The notes under the pieces are model-generated. The model was not told where the DNA came from. It did not search any database and was given only the letters and a program-made list of their open reading frames with translations. The translations under genes were made by a program, and so were the position numbers. From Microbacterium aoyamense (GTDB lineage: Bacteria; Actinomycetota; Actinomycetes; Actinomycetales; Microbacteriaceae), in contig NZ_JAKNUT010000007.1 of NCBI RefSeq assembly GCF_023155855.1, positions 179,822 to 243,821 of the forward strand: a stretch of 64,000 nucleotides of DNA, given 5' to 3'. Shown in pieces: positions 1-7,295 of the stretch. The number at the start of each line of letters is the position of its first letter. Position 1 is the stretch's first letter.

Positions 1-2
1 CT

Positions 3-431
3 CTCATCACCGCCGACCGCGACGACTGGCTGCCCCTGTGGCTCGCCTACCTCGAGTTCTACGAGTCCTCGCTCTCGCCTGAGCAGACCGCCTTGACGTT
101 CGAGCGGATCACGGATCCCGATCATCCCATTCACGGCGCGATCGCCCGGGATGACGCGGGCAGAGCGGTCGGCATCGTGCACTGGTTCGCGCATCCCGCG
201 ACGTGGAGCGTCGGCCCCTACGTCTACCTCGAAGACCTCTTCGTCGCACCCGACGTCCGCGGCGGGGGAGTCGGTCGCGCGCTCATCGGGACGGTGACCG
301 ACTGGGCGCGATCTGCCGCGGCATCCAAGGTCTACTGGCTCACGCAATCGCACAACACGACCGCACGCACCCTCTACGACAGGGTCGCGACCGACACGGG
401 CTTCGTGCACTACGAGATCGAACTCGACTGA
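3..431 (+). CDS. GNAT-family N-acetyltransferase (5' end outside window)
   Basis: The reading frame is open from the left edge, so the gene starts before the window. The visible 142 residues hold the GNAT acetyl-CoA core: a beta strand ending in VYLEDLFV, then the pyrophosphate-binding loop RGGGVGRALI, then a C-terminal strand and helix with the NTTARTLYDR pattern typical of small-molecule acetyltransferases. The family transfers an acetyl group from acetyl-CoA to an amine; the substrate cannot be told. A start at the internal ATG (93) would remove the first strand and helix, so the true protein is longer. It ends 34 bases before a tRNA gene on the other strand. Confidence 0.9.
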   Translation, partial: LITADRDDWLPLWLAYLEFYESSLSPEQTALTFERITDPDHPIHGAIARDDAGRAVGIVHWFAHPATWSVGPYVYLEDLFVAPDVRGGGVGRALIGTVTDWARSAAASKVYWLTQSHNTTARTLYDRVATDTGFVHYEIELD

Positions 432-465
432 GCGGGTGTCGGATGCCGGGCGTAGAACGGACGCG

Positions 466-537
466 TGCCCCCGGAGAATTACGATATCTCGACCCACCGG
501 TTAAAAGCCGGTTGCTCTGCCTCTGAGCTACGGGGGC
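466..537 (-). tRNA. tRNA-Lys (TTT) with an abnormal T-arm
   Basis: Read on the minus strand, a 72-base cloverleaf can be drawn. It has a 7-bp acceptor stem GCCCCCG/CGGGGGC with discriminator A, a D-arm with GCTC/GAGC, and an anticodon stem ACCGG/CCGGT around loop CTTTTAA, giving anticodon TTT. CCA is not encoded. The T-arm is unusual: the stem GAGAT/TTCTC has a T-T mismatch where the invariant G53-C61 pair should be, and the loop is ATCGTAA instead of TTCRANY. It may be a diverged functional tRNA or a decaying copy. Confidence 0.78.
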
Positions 538-544
538 GTCAGGA

Positions 545-1027
545 ATGGTGCCGATGAAGACCTGCGGCACGTGTCGGCAGTCTAAGCCTTTCACGGACTT
601 CAACCGAAAAGCGTCACGCCCTGACGGCCTGCAGGAAGTGTGCCGTGAGTGCAACCGCGAAGCGTCTCGGCGGTACTACGAACGCAACCGCGAGGAGCAC
701 GTCAGAACGATCGTGGCACGCACGGCCGAGCAGCGTCGTGCATCCAAGGATTTCCTCGCCGCGTACCTGCGTGAGCACCCTTGCGTCGACTGCGGCAACG
801 CCGACATACGGGTGCTCGACTTCGATCATCGCCCGGGGACCGAGAAGCGGCTCGACGTCATGCGCATGGTCAAGGACGGCTACTCCCTCGCGAAGGTCGA
901 GGCGGAGATCGCGAAATGCGATGTGCGTTGCCGCAACTGCCACGCGATCGCCACGCTCACTCGCGCGGGCGACAACTGGCGTTCTCGCGCTCACGCCGGG
1001 CACGGCGAGAGGCCCGTGGTGTCTTAA
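545..1027 (+). CDS. HNH endonuclease-like zinc-binding protein
   Basis: This protein of about 160 residues has two metal-binding parts. The N-terminal CGTCRQSK...CRECN four-cysteine knuckle is followed by a basic helical linker. The C-terminal half has CVDCG, then VLDFDHR, then CDVRCRNCHAIAT, which is the cysteine-framed HNH (beta-beta-alpha metal) fold of small phage- or island-type nucleases. The family nicks or cuts DNA; the target is unknown. Two in-frame ATGs (545 and 554) are possible starts. It begins 7 bases from the 5' end of the tRNA-Lys gene on the opposite strand. Codon use is less GC-biased than in neighbouring genes, which hints at acquisition. Confidence 0.75.
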   Translation: MVPMKTCGTCRQSKPFTDFNRKASRPDGLQEVCRECNREASRRYYERNREEHVRTIVARTAEQRRASKDFLAAYLREHPCVDCGNADIRVLDFDHRPGTEKRLDVMRMVKDGYSLAKVEAEIAKCDVRCRNCHAIATLTRAGDNWRSRAHAGHGERPVVS

Positions 1028-1042
1028 GATCACCACGGGCCT
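1010..1042. terminator. Hairpin terminator between converging genes
   Basis: A perfect 12-bp inverted repeat (AGGCCCGTGGTG and its complement) surrounds a 9-base loop and overlaps the stop codon of the HNH gene. It lies between that gene and the oppositely oriented fasciclin gene and could stop transcription from both sides. No long T-run follows. Confidence 0.7.
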
Positions 1043-1085
1043 CTTGCCGCCGACCGAGCCCCCCGGAAGGGTCGGCAGGGCCGTC

Positions 1086-1736
1086 TTACATCGGGGGCAT
1101 CAGCACCGTGTCGATGAGGTAGACGGTCGCATTGGCGGTCTGCACGCCACCGCAGATCACAGCGGAGGAGCCGTTGACCATCAGGTCGTCGCCCGAACCG
1201 GTGACCTCGAGGTCGGCGCCCTGGACGGTCGTGTGCGTGCCGGCGATGTCGCCGGGCTCGATCTGGCCGGGGACGACGTGGTACGTCAGGATCGACGACA
1301 GTGTGGCCGAGTCGGTCTTGAGCGCCTCGATCGTCGCGGGGTCGATCTTGGCGAAGGCCTCATCGACCGGTGCGAAGACCGTGAACTCGCTGCCGTTGAG
1401 CGTGTCGACGAGGTCGACCTCGGGGTTGAGCTGCCCGCTGACCGCGGCGACGAGCGTCGTGAGGAGCGGGTTGTTGGATGCCGCCGTGGCGACGGGGTCG
1501 AGGGCCATGCCCGCGACGGAGCCGGCGCCGTCCGGAACGGCTTCGGCGTAGGCGGCGCAGCCGGGACCGACGAGGTTCGCCGCCGGATCCATCGTCTCGG
1601 GCGCCATCGTCTCCTCGGCCATCGGCGCGGACTCGGACGGGGCAGCGGTTCCGCCCATCGAACAGGCCGAAAGTGCCAGCGCCGCTCCGAATGCGAGAGC
1701 GAGGCCCGCCGAGATCTTCTTCCTCTTGCTGAGCAT
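1086..1736 (-). CDS. Fasciclin-domain lipoprotein (MPT70/MPT83-like)
   Basis: The 216-residue protein starts with a lipoprotein signal: basic MLSKRKK, a hydrophobic stretch, then the lipobox LSAC with lipidated cysteine near residue 25. A short Ala/Glu/Thr-rich linker leads to one fasciclin (FAS1) domain with the H1 motif [14 protein letters not shown] and the H2 motif [11 protein letters not shown]. It should be anchored to the outer face of the membrane and act in adhesion or surface binding. The start at 1736 is supported by GGAGGAAG six bases upstream; longer in-frame starts would destroy the signal peptide. It is divergent from sigK-rskA, which in mycobacteria controls the homologous antigens MPT70 and MPT83, so SigK control is a reasonable inference. 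Confidence 0.9.
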   Translation of the reverse strand: MLSKRKKISAGLALAFGAALALSACSMGGTAAPSESAPMAEETMAPETMDPAANLVGPGCAAYAEAVPDGAGSVAGMALDPVATAASNNPLLTTLVAAVSGQLNPEVDLVDTLNGSEFTVFAPVDEAFAKIDPATIEALKTDSATLSSILTYHVVPGQIEPGDIAGTHTTVQGADLEVTGSGDDLMVNGSSAVICGGVQTANATVYLIDTVLMPPM

Positions 1737-1977
1737 GAGTCTTCCTCCGTGTGGTTGAAACCCCGAGGGGATTCGCTGTGTGAAGCACCGGGAAGCGGCG
1801 CACAACAGGGGTTCGCCACGGGGGCGGGAACGGATTGGAGACTCGTCGGGAGCGATGGCGCTCGCGCGCGGGTTCACGCGCGCGAAAAAGGGCAGACAGC
1901 ATACCCGCACCGCTCGGATGACGCGAGGGTTCGCGGCGGAACACGGGGATCCGAGGGGAGTAGGGCATGCTTGTGCC

Positions 1978-2568
1978 ATGGTCATCGACGGACTCGAGGT
2001 GCCCGATGACGGCACCGAGCCCGCAGATCGCGCGGGCGATCTTCTCCAGCGCGTCGCCGAGGGCGATCAAGGAGCATTCGCTCGCCTCTACGACCTGCTC
2101 TCCGCGCGCGTCTTCGGACTCATCCTCCGTGTGCTCGTCGATCGCTCGCAGAGCGAAGAGGTGCTGCAGGAGGTCTTCCTCGAGATCTGGCAATCCGCCG
2201 CGCGCTTCACTCCGAACAGAGGTCAGGGGAGATCGTGGGTTTTCACGATCGCTCACCGCCGCGCGGTCGATCGGGTCCGGTCGTCGCAGGCGAGCAGCGA
2301 TCGCGACGTCCGCGTGGGCTTCCGAGACCTCGACGTCGCCCATGACGGCGTCGCGGAGCAGGTGGAACTCAAGATCGAGGGGGAGAAGGTCCAGACGGCC
2401 CTTTCCGCCCTGCCCGAGGTGCAGCGCGAAGCGCTGACCCTCGCCTACTTCGGCGGCTACTCTCAGAGCGAGATCGCGGCCCTGGTGGGGGCGCCGCTGG
2501 GCACGGTGAAGACAAGGATGCGGGACGGATTGTCCCGCCTGCGAATCGAGATGGGGGTGACGACATGA
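1978..2568 (+). CDS. sigK: ECF sigma factor SigK
   Basis: The 196-residue protein has sigma region 2 (about residues 25-95, with [12 protein letters not shown] and the [17 protein letters not shown] promoter-melting part) and sigma region 4 (about 130-190, with the helix-turn-helix [20 protein letters not shown]). It overlaps the next gene by four bases (ATGA), and that gene encodes its membrane anti-sigma factor, an arrangement diagnostic of SigK-RskA. It should direct RNA polymerase to extracytoplasmic-stress promoters, probably including the divergent fasciclin gene. I chose the ATG at 1978, which has CATGCT six bases before it as a possible leaderless -10 box. Upstream in-frame codons give an unlikely N-terminus. 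Confidence 0.9.
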   Translation: MVIDGLEVPDDGTEPADRAGDLLQRVAEGDQGAFARLYDLLSARVFGLILRVLVDRSQSEEVLQEVFLEIWQSAARFTPNRGQGRSWVFTIAHRRAVDRVRSSQASSDRDVRVGFRDLDVAHDGVAEQVELKIEGEKVQTALSALPEVQREALTLAYFGGYSQSEIAALVGAPLGTVKTRMRDGLSRLRIEMGVTT

Positions 2569-3476
2569 ACTTCGAAGAGTTCGCCGATCTTTCGGCGGGG
2601 TATGCGCTGGGTGCGTTGTCGCCCGAGGACCGCGACGCTTTCGAGCGCGCGTTGTCCGAGCATCCGGAGTGGGCCGATGTCGTCAAGGCGGATGCCGCGA
2701 CCGTCACACTGCTCGCGGAGTCCGTCACGCCGGTCGCCCCGCCGCTCACCCTGCGCGGAACGCTTCTGTCGCAGATCGCCTCCACGCCGCAGGACGCCCC
2801 CGAGGAAGCCTCCACGCCCGCGGCTGCGGACGCGCCGATCGTGCCGCCGCTTCCTCCGCTCCCGCAGAACGTCGTGCTCGTCGAGACACAGCCGATCGAG
2901 ACGGTGGATGACGTCATCCCGGCCGCACCGACGCCGGACGCGCCGATCACAGACGAGACGCGGAGCGTCGAGCCGGCACCGAACACGGCCATGATGCAGG
3001 CCGTCTCGCGGCGCAACTGGACCCGCGGACTCCTCGGGCTCGCGGCATCCCTCATCCTTCTTGTCGTCATCGGCTTCGGTGCCGCATCGCTCGGACAGTG
3101 GCTGAACCGGCCGCCCGCGGTCGTCGCGCTCGCCGAGATCGAGTCCGCACCCGACGCCCTGAGCGCGACCGCCGAGGTGGCCGGCGGCGGCACGGCGACC
3201 GCTCACTGGTCGGAGTCGCTGGGCAAGGCGGTTCTGGTCACAGACGGTCTCGCGTCCATCCCCACGGGCGAGACGTTCGAGATGTGGTTCGTGCGTGAGG
3301 ACGGCACACCCGTGTCGGCGGGCACGTTCGATGCCTCCGGACCCACCTCGACCACGACGCTGCTCGATGAGCCGATGCAGGCCGGCGACACGATCGCCAT
3401 CACGGTCGAGCAGGCCGGCGGGTCGCCCAGCGGTACGCCGACGACGGAGCCGATCGTCGCGATCCCGACGGCCTGA
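2565..3476 (+). CDS. rskA: Anti-sigma-K factor RskA
   Basis: The 303-residue protein has a cytoplasmic anti-sigma domain at the N-terminus (about residues 1-75, beginning [19 protein letters not shown], which binds the sigma factor). A long Pro/Ala-rich linker follows, then one membrane helix near residues 153-177 (GLLGLAASLILLVVIGFGAA) and an extracytoplasmic RskA C-terminal domain with the FEMWFVREDGTPVSAGTF core. It holds SigK inactive at the membrane; in known systems regulated proteolysis by site-1 and site-2 proteases releases it. It is translationally coupled to sigK by the ATGA overlap. Confidence 0.93.
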   Translation: MNFEEFADLSAGYALGALSPEDRDAFERALSEHPEWADVVKADAATVTLLAESVTPVAPPLTLRGTLLSQIASTPQDAPEEASTPAAADAPIVPPLPPLPQNVVLVETQPIETVDDVIPAAPTPDAPITDETRSVEPAPNTAMMQAVSRRNWTRGLLGLAASLILLVVIGFGAASLGQWLNRPPAVVALAEIESAPDALSATAEVAGGGTATAHWSESLGKAVLVTDGLASIPTGETFEMWFVREDGTPVSAGTFDASGPTSTTTLLDEPMQAGDTIAITVEQAGGSPSGTPTTEPIVAIPTA

Positions 3477-3498
3477 TCCGCCGAGTACCGTTGGGGAC

Positions 3499-3927
3499 GT
3501 GGCATCCGGTCCCCAGTCCCCGCAGACCCTCGTGCACCTGCGGCGTGCGCGCGACCTGATGGACCGTGACTACGCCGAGCCCCTCGACGTGCCCACGATG
3601 GCAGCGAAGGCGCTCATGTCGCCCGCGCACTTCTCGCGCGAGTTCAAGACCGCGTACGGCGAGACCCCGTACGCATACCTCATGACGCGGCGGATCGAGC
3701 GCGCGATGGCGCTGCTGCGCGCCGGATCCAGCGTGACGGATGCCTGCACCGCCGTCGGTGCGACGTCGCTCGGGTCGTTCAGCTCGACCTTCACTGAGAT
3801 CGTGGGCGAGACGCCCAGCGCGTATCGCGCACGCGATCACGACGCCGCCGAGGCGATGCCGTTGTGCATCGCGAAGATCCTCACGCGCCCGACGCGCTAT
3901 GTGCTGACCCCGCGCCCTGCGGACTGA
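3499..3927 (+). CDS. AraC-family transcriptional regulator (DNA-binding domain only)
   Basis: The 142-residue protein is almost entirely an AraC/XylS DNA-binding domain with two helix-turn-helix motifs. The first is PTMAAKALMSPAHFSREFKT and the second is VTDACTAVGATSLGSFSSTF, followed by the family signature GETPSAYRAR. There is no N-terminal ligand-binding domain. I chose GTG at 3499 because the box TACCGT lies seven bases upstream, fitting leaderless transcription; a longer in-frame ORF would run back into rskA. The next gene is a VOC/glyoxalase-fold protein, a pairing often seen in Actinobacteria, so the regulator probably controls that neighbour. Confidence 0.88.
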   Translation: MASGPQSPQTLVHLRRARDLMDRDYAEPLDVPTMAAKALMSPAHFSREFKTAYGETPYAYLMTRRIERAMALLRAGSSVTDACTAVGATSLGSFSSTFTEIVGETPSAYRARDHDAAEAMPLCIAKILTRPTRYVLTPRPAD

Positions 3928-3974
3928 GCAGGATCGAAGAAGCGCGGATGTCGCGCCCCTCGTACCGTGGAGGC

Positions 3975-4382
3975 ATGTCGAACATCAGCCTCGCCTTCTG
4001 CCCCATCACGGTCGACGACGTCGACGCAGCCATTCCGTTCTACCGCGACGGCCTCGGCCTCGAGATCGTCAACGACGTCGCCTACGACGGCCACCGCTGG
4101 GTGAGCTTCGGACTGCCCGGTCAGGCGGGCGCCGCGCTCGTCATCTCGGACCCCGGGGCGGGACGCTCGCCCGAAGACGGCGATGCGCTCACGCGCCTCG
4201 TGGTGAAGGGAGTCGGCCCCGGACCCTACGTCTTCACGACCGACGACCTCGACGCGACGTTCGAGCGCCTGCGCGCAGCGGGCGCCGAAGTGCTGCAGGA
4301 GCCGATCGTGCAGGATTGGGGACCGCGCGATGCCGCGTTCCGAGACCCCGCCGGAAACCACGTGCGCATCAACCAGGCGTAG
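3975..4382 (+). CDS. VOC (glyoxalase/bleomycin-resistance fold) protein
   Basis: The 135-residue protein has the two beta-alpha-beta-beta-beta modules of the vicinal-oxygen-chelate superfamily: ITVDDVDAAIPFYRDGLGLEI at the N-terminus and VFTTDDLDATFERLRAAGAEVLQEP in the second half, ending with the usual FRDPAGNHVRI. Members are dioxygenases, isomerases or drug-binding proteins; the substrate is not evident. The start at 3975 has TACCGT six bases upstream (leaderless type), although GGAGG also lies directly before it. The stop codon TAG forms the first three bases of the TAGCCT box of the next gene. Confidence 0.85.
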   Translation: MSNISLAFCPITVDDVDAAIPFYRDGLGLEIVNDVAYDGHRWVSFGLPGQAGAALVISDPGAGRSPEDGDALTRLVVKGVGPGPYVFTTDDLDATFERLRAAGAEVLQEPIVQDWGPRDAAFRDPAGNHVRINQA

Positions 4383-4391
4383 CCTGGATCG

Positions 4392-5030
4392 GTGAGCGAC
4401 GCGCAAAGGGACTACCACAAGCCCGTCCGCCGACCGGCCGAGGTCTTCGACCGCTACTACGCGGGAGACGACCCCGCCGAGGTCTCGCGCATCGCGCATT
4501 CGACCGCGCAAGCGCTCCTCGCTCGTGCGCGACACGACGCGTCCGGCGCCGTGGTCGACCGGCTCGTCACCTTCACCGATGTGCACGGAATGGATGACAT
4601 CGCCGAACTCTGGTCGCGGTCACCGGCCGTGTCGCTGCCGGGTGCGCTGTGGCGGCTCTATCTGCTTCAGCGCATGATCCACGACGATCCGGCGACGGCC
4701 GCCCTGCTGTACGAGAGCGGTCGTGTGCGCCTCGATTCGGTCGACCCGGTTGTCGCCGGAGCGCCCGCTCCCGCGGGCCCCGACGAGCTCGTCTCGCTCA
4801 TCGACACGATCCTGCGGGGCGTCTTCGAGGGCGACTTCGCGATCGCGCTCGAACGGGCCGCCGCGTTCTGCCGGGTCGAGGCATCCGGTGCCACGCACCT
4901 CGCCGACGACTACGAGCCCACCGAACCCGATCGCGCCTCGGCGCTTACGACGCGCGCGTTGCGGCTGTCGTCCTACGCGCGCGACCTCACGGCCTGTGCG
5001 GGCCTCTGGCGCCGGGATGGGCTCACGTGA
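4392..5030 (+). CDS. Conserved actinobacterial protein of unknown function
   Basis: I do not recognise a characterised family. The 212-residue protein is soluble and mainly helical, opens with an HKPVRRPAEVFDRYY motif, and has long Ala/Arg/Leu-rich helices and two cysteines in the C-terminal half (FCRVEA and LTACAGLW). There is no signal peptide or membrane helix. GTG at 4392 lies exactly six bases after TAGCCT, whose TAG is the stop codon of the VOC gene, so it is probably transcribed leaderless from its own promoter. Confidence 0.8.
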   Translation: MSDAQRDYHKPVRRPAEVFDRYYAGDDPAEVSRIAHSTAQALLARARHDASGAVVDRLVTFTDVHGMDDIAELWSRSPAVSLPGALWRLYLLQRMIHDDPATAALLYESGRVRLDSVDPVVAGAPAPAGPDELVSLIDTILRGVFEGDFAIALERAAAFCRVEASGATHLADDYEPTEPDRASALTTRALRLSSYARDLTACAGLWRRDGLT

Positions 5031-5065
5031 GCGCCCTGCGGGAATGCTCGCACCCTCCGCTCCGT

Positions 5066-5071
5066 TACACT
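5066..5071 (+). promoter_or_regulatory. Candidate -10 box in front of the repeat region
   Basis: TACACT matches the actinobacterial -10 pattern and lies just upstream of the GC-rich repeats between 5078 and 5250. No convincing -35 box or reading frame is attached to it. If active, it would make a short structured transcript that reads towards pabC. Confidence 0.3.
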
Positions 5072-5134
5072 GATTCAGCCGGGCCGCAGTAACCCCGGGC
5101 TCCATCTTCTGCCGCTACGAGCGGCTCCGCGCCG

Positions 5135-5233
5135 AGAGGCGTTCTGCGGCCCGGCACTTTCTTCGCCGGGACGCGGAGCGACTCTCCCGGCGCAGCCGGT
5201 GACGGCACAGAGGCGTTCTGCGGCCCGGCACTT
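5135..5233 (+). repeat. Two 25-base direct repeats that fold into hairpins
   Basis: The 240-base gap before pabC has a perfect 25-base repeat at 5135-5159 and 5209-5233, beginning AGAGGCGTTCTGCGG and ending CCCGGCACTT. Each copy can form a stem-loop with the sequence after it: CCCGGC with GCCGGG for the first, and GGCAC with GTGCC around TTCT for the second. An inverted copy of its core (GCCGGGCCGCAG) lies near 5079. No reading frame explains the region. Confidence 0.75.
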
Positions 5234-5271
5234 CTGTGCCCGGGGCATTCCCGAACACATAGGCTCGTGTC

Positions 5272-6159
5272 ATGACCTGGCGATTCGCGCTCGTGATCCA
5301 GCCGGCAGGCGTCGACGACGACCGCCGCGACTTCTCGGCCACCTTCCGCACGATCGACCCGGCCGAGCCCGCGCTCAGCGTGGGCGAACTGAGCACGCAG
5401 CGCGGGGACGGCATCTTCGAGTCGATCGGCGTCGTCGACGGCCACCCGCAGGAGGTCGCCGCGCACCTCGATCGACTGGCCCACTCGGCGGAGATCTGCG
5501 ACCTGCCCGCGCCCAACCTCGAGCAATGGCGGCAGGCCGTCGCACGCGCCGCAGAGCACGGCGAGCGGCGCGGCGAGGGCGTCATCAAGCTCATCCTGAG
5601 TCGCGGTGTCGAGCACGGACCCGCGCCGACGGCGTGGGTGACGGCATCCGCCGCCGCCGACTTCACCGTGCCGCGCACGCAGGGCATCCGCGTCGTGACC
5701 CTCGATCGCGGCTACGCGAGCGACGTGCCCGACCGCGCACCGTGGCTGCTCCTGGGCGCCAAGACGCTCTCGTACGCCGTGAACATGGCCGCGATCCGCG
5801 AGGCGAAGGCTCGAGGAGCGGATGACGCGATCTTCGTGACCTCGGACGGCTACGTGCTCGAGGCGCCGACGGCATCCCTCATCCTCAAGTTCGGCGATCG
5901 CTTCACGACTCCCGCGCCGACCGGCGGCATCCTGCGCGGAACGACGCAGCAGAGTCTCTTCGATCACTTGCGCGAGGAGGGGTACGAGACGGCGGAGGAG
6001 CTCATCCCGGTCGACCTCCTCGCCCGCGCCGACGCCGCCTGGCTCGTCTCGAGCGTGCGCCTCGCCGCGCCCGTGACCGCGATCGACGACACGCGGATCG
6101 AGCTCGACAGCGGGCTCACGCAGGCGTTCAACCGCTATCTCCTCACTCCTCGGGACTAG
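5272..6159 (+). CDS. pabC: Aminodeoxychorismate lyase (class IV aminotransferase fold)
   Basis: The 295-residue protein belongs to the PLP-dependent fold-type IV enzymes. It has the N-terminal RGDGIFESIGVV motif, the PLP lysine in LLGAKTLSYAVNMAA, and the cofactor-binding stretch DDAIFVTSDGYVLEAPTAS followed by TPAPTGGILRGTT. The likely reaction is release of pyruvate from 4-amino-4-deoxychorismate to give p-aminobenzoate for folate. Branched-chain or D-amino-acid aminotransferase activity is the alternative, because the family cannot be separated by sequence alone. ATG at 5272 follows TAGGCT by six bases (leaderless). It ends directly against the stop codon of the opposing DUF2867 gene. Confidence 0.85.
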   Translation: MTWRFALVIQPAGVDDDRRDFSATFRTIDPAEPALSVGELSTQRGDGIFESIGVVDGHPQEVAAHLDRLAHSAEICDLPAPNLEQWRQAVARAAEHGERRGEGVIKLILSRGVEHGPAPTAWVTASAAADFTVPRTQGIRVVTLDRGYASDVPDRAPWLLLGAKTLSYAVNMAAIREAKARGADDAIFVTSDGYVLEAPTASLILKFGDRFTTPAPTGGILRGTTQQSLFDHLREEGYETAEELIPVDLLARADAAWLVSSVRLAAPVTAIDDTRIELDSGLTQAFNRYLLTPRD

Positions 6160-6615
6160 TCACCGCGTCACGCCGGACAGGTCGCGCCGTGACCTGTCGA
6201 TCATCCGCCGCACGAGGATCGGCAGCACGGACCGCACGGGCCACGACCACGCTCGTCCTCCCTTGATGCGGCCGGCCGTCACGACGCGCACGAGCGCGCG
6301 GTCCTCGTCGACGCCGACGCCGACCCGCAGATCGAGGCGGCGCCCGTCGAGCGAGATGAGCGCTTCGTCGCCCTCGACGCGGCCGAGGCGGAAGCGGTCG
6401 CAGCGGGCCGAGCGTCCCGCCGCGCGCAGCGCGATCCCGTGCAGGTAGAGCAGCCCGGCGATCCAGCGGGGGAGCGCGTCGCGCGAGAGGAGCGCGCGAG
6501 CCCATGCGGCGGGGTCGGCCGTCGCATGCGCGGGGAGCACCCCGATCGCGACGTGCGTGAAGTCGGGATCCGTGATCTCGGCCAGGGCGAGCGACCAGAA
6601 CGCCGGCTGTCGCAT
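6160..6615 (-). CDS. DUF2867-type protein
   Basis: The 151-residue protein matches the DUF2867 pattern: an N-terminal low-complexity helix pair, then RFRLGRVEGDEALISLDGRRLDLRVGV, a beta strand VRVVTA, and a basic C-terminal RRMIDRSRRDL tail. Its function is unknown; related proteins bind small ligands. The start at 6615 has GAGGAGG six bases upstream; in-frame ATGs further upstream run into the TetR gene. It is divergent from a TetR regulator, and two palindromic sites lie between them, so it is probably that regulator's target. Confidence 0.8.
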   Translation of the reverse strand: MRQPAFWSLALAEITDPDFTHVAIGVLPAHATADPAAWARALLSRDALPRWIAGLLYLHGIALRAAGRSARCDRFRLGRVEGDEALISLDGRRLDLRVGVGVDEDRALVRVVTAGRIKGGRAWSWPVRSVLPILVRRMIDRSRRDLSGVTR

Positions 6616-6631
6616 CCGTGCCTCCTCTTTG

Positions 6632-6679
6632 CATACGCACCCGTATGGTGGCGCGGAAGAGACTATACGGTAGCGTACG
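6632..6679. promoter_or_regulatory. Tandem TetR operators
   Basis: The 67-base gap between the divergent genes has two related palindromes. CATACG-N4-CGTATG at 6632-6647 is perfect, and TATACG-N4-CGTACG at 6664-6679 is imperfect. Their centres are 32 bases apart, close to three helical turns. The second overlaps TAGCGT (6671-6676), the probable -10 box of the TetR gene, so binding should repress the regulator itself and probably the DUF2867 gene. Confidence 0.72.
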
Positions 6680-6682
6680 GAC

Positions 6683-7240
6683 ATGGCAAGGCTGTCGCGT
6701 GAGGACTGGGTGGATGCCGCGTACCGGCACTTCGCGGACAACGGACTCGACGCCGTGCGTGTCGAACCGGTCGCCCGCGAGATCGGTGCGACCAAGGGCT
6801 CGTTCTACTGGCACTTCGCCGACCGCGCCGAACTCGTCGATGCTGTTCTCGATCGCTGGGAGGACAGCGAGACGAGCGCCGTCATCGGGATCGTCGACGA
6901 GAGCGATGATCCTCGCGAACGACTCGAGCGGCTCGTTCGGATCGTGACCACGCGCACCCCCGACCGCGGGGGAGAAGCCACCCTCTTCACCGCTGCAGAG
7001 CGCAACGGCGTGGTGGACGCCGTCGCGCGCGTGACGGAGCGACGTGTCGCGTTCGTCGCGAGCGTCCTCGCTCAACTCGGTTTCGACGCGGCAGAGTCGC
7101 GTCGCCGAGCGACGACTCTCGTCGCTGCCGTCGTCGGCTATCAGCAGCTCATCGCGACCGGCTGGAGCCCCGGACAGGACACGCCGGAGATGCTTGCGGC
7201 ATCCCTCCTCGAAATGGCGATCGGACCGCACCGGGAGTGA
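6683..7240 (+). CDS. TetR-family transcriptional regulator
   Basis: The 185-residue protein has an N-terminal TetR helix-turn-helix (about residues 8-52, including VRVEPVAREIGATKGSFYWHFADRAELVDAVL), followed by an all-helical ligand-binding and dimerisation domain. The recognition helix is the well-conserved part; the ligand is unknown. ATG at 6683 follows TAGCGT by six bases, consistent with a leaderless transcript. Two palindromic sites in the divergent promoter indicate autoregulation and control of the adjacent DUF2867 gene. Confidence 0.9.
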   Translation: MARLSREDWVDAAYRHFADNGLDAVRVEPVAREIGATKGSFYWHFADRAELVDAVLDRWEDSETSAVIGIVDESDDPRERLERLVRIVTTRTPDRGGEATLFTAAERNGVVDAVARVTERRVAFVASVLAQLGFDAAESRRRATTLVAAVVGYQQLIATGWSPGQDTPEMLAASLLEMAIGPHRE

Positions 7241-7245
7241 TCCGA

Positions 7246-7280
7246 CGACGAAGGCCCCGCCGGAGCAGGGGCCATCGTCG
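7246..7280. terminator. Bidirectional hairpin between tetR-type gene and pstB
   Basis: CGACG-AA-GGCCCC pairs with GGGGCC-AT-CGTCG around a nine-base loop. It lies between converging genes and could end transcription from either side. Confidence 0.65.
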
Positions 7281-7295
7281 AGGAAGCAGGTGTTC

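Noticed and set aside
645..2009. A 454-codon plus-strand frame over the HNH and fasciclin genes
   Set aside because: It runs through a convergent gene pair and the terminator hairpin with no motifs.
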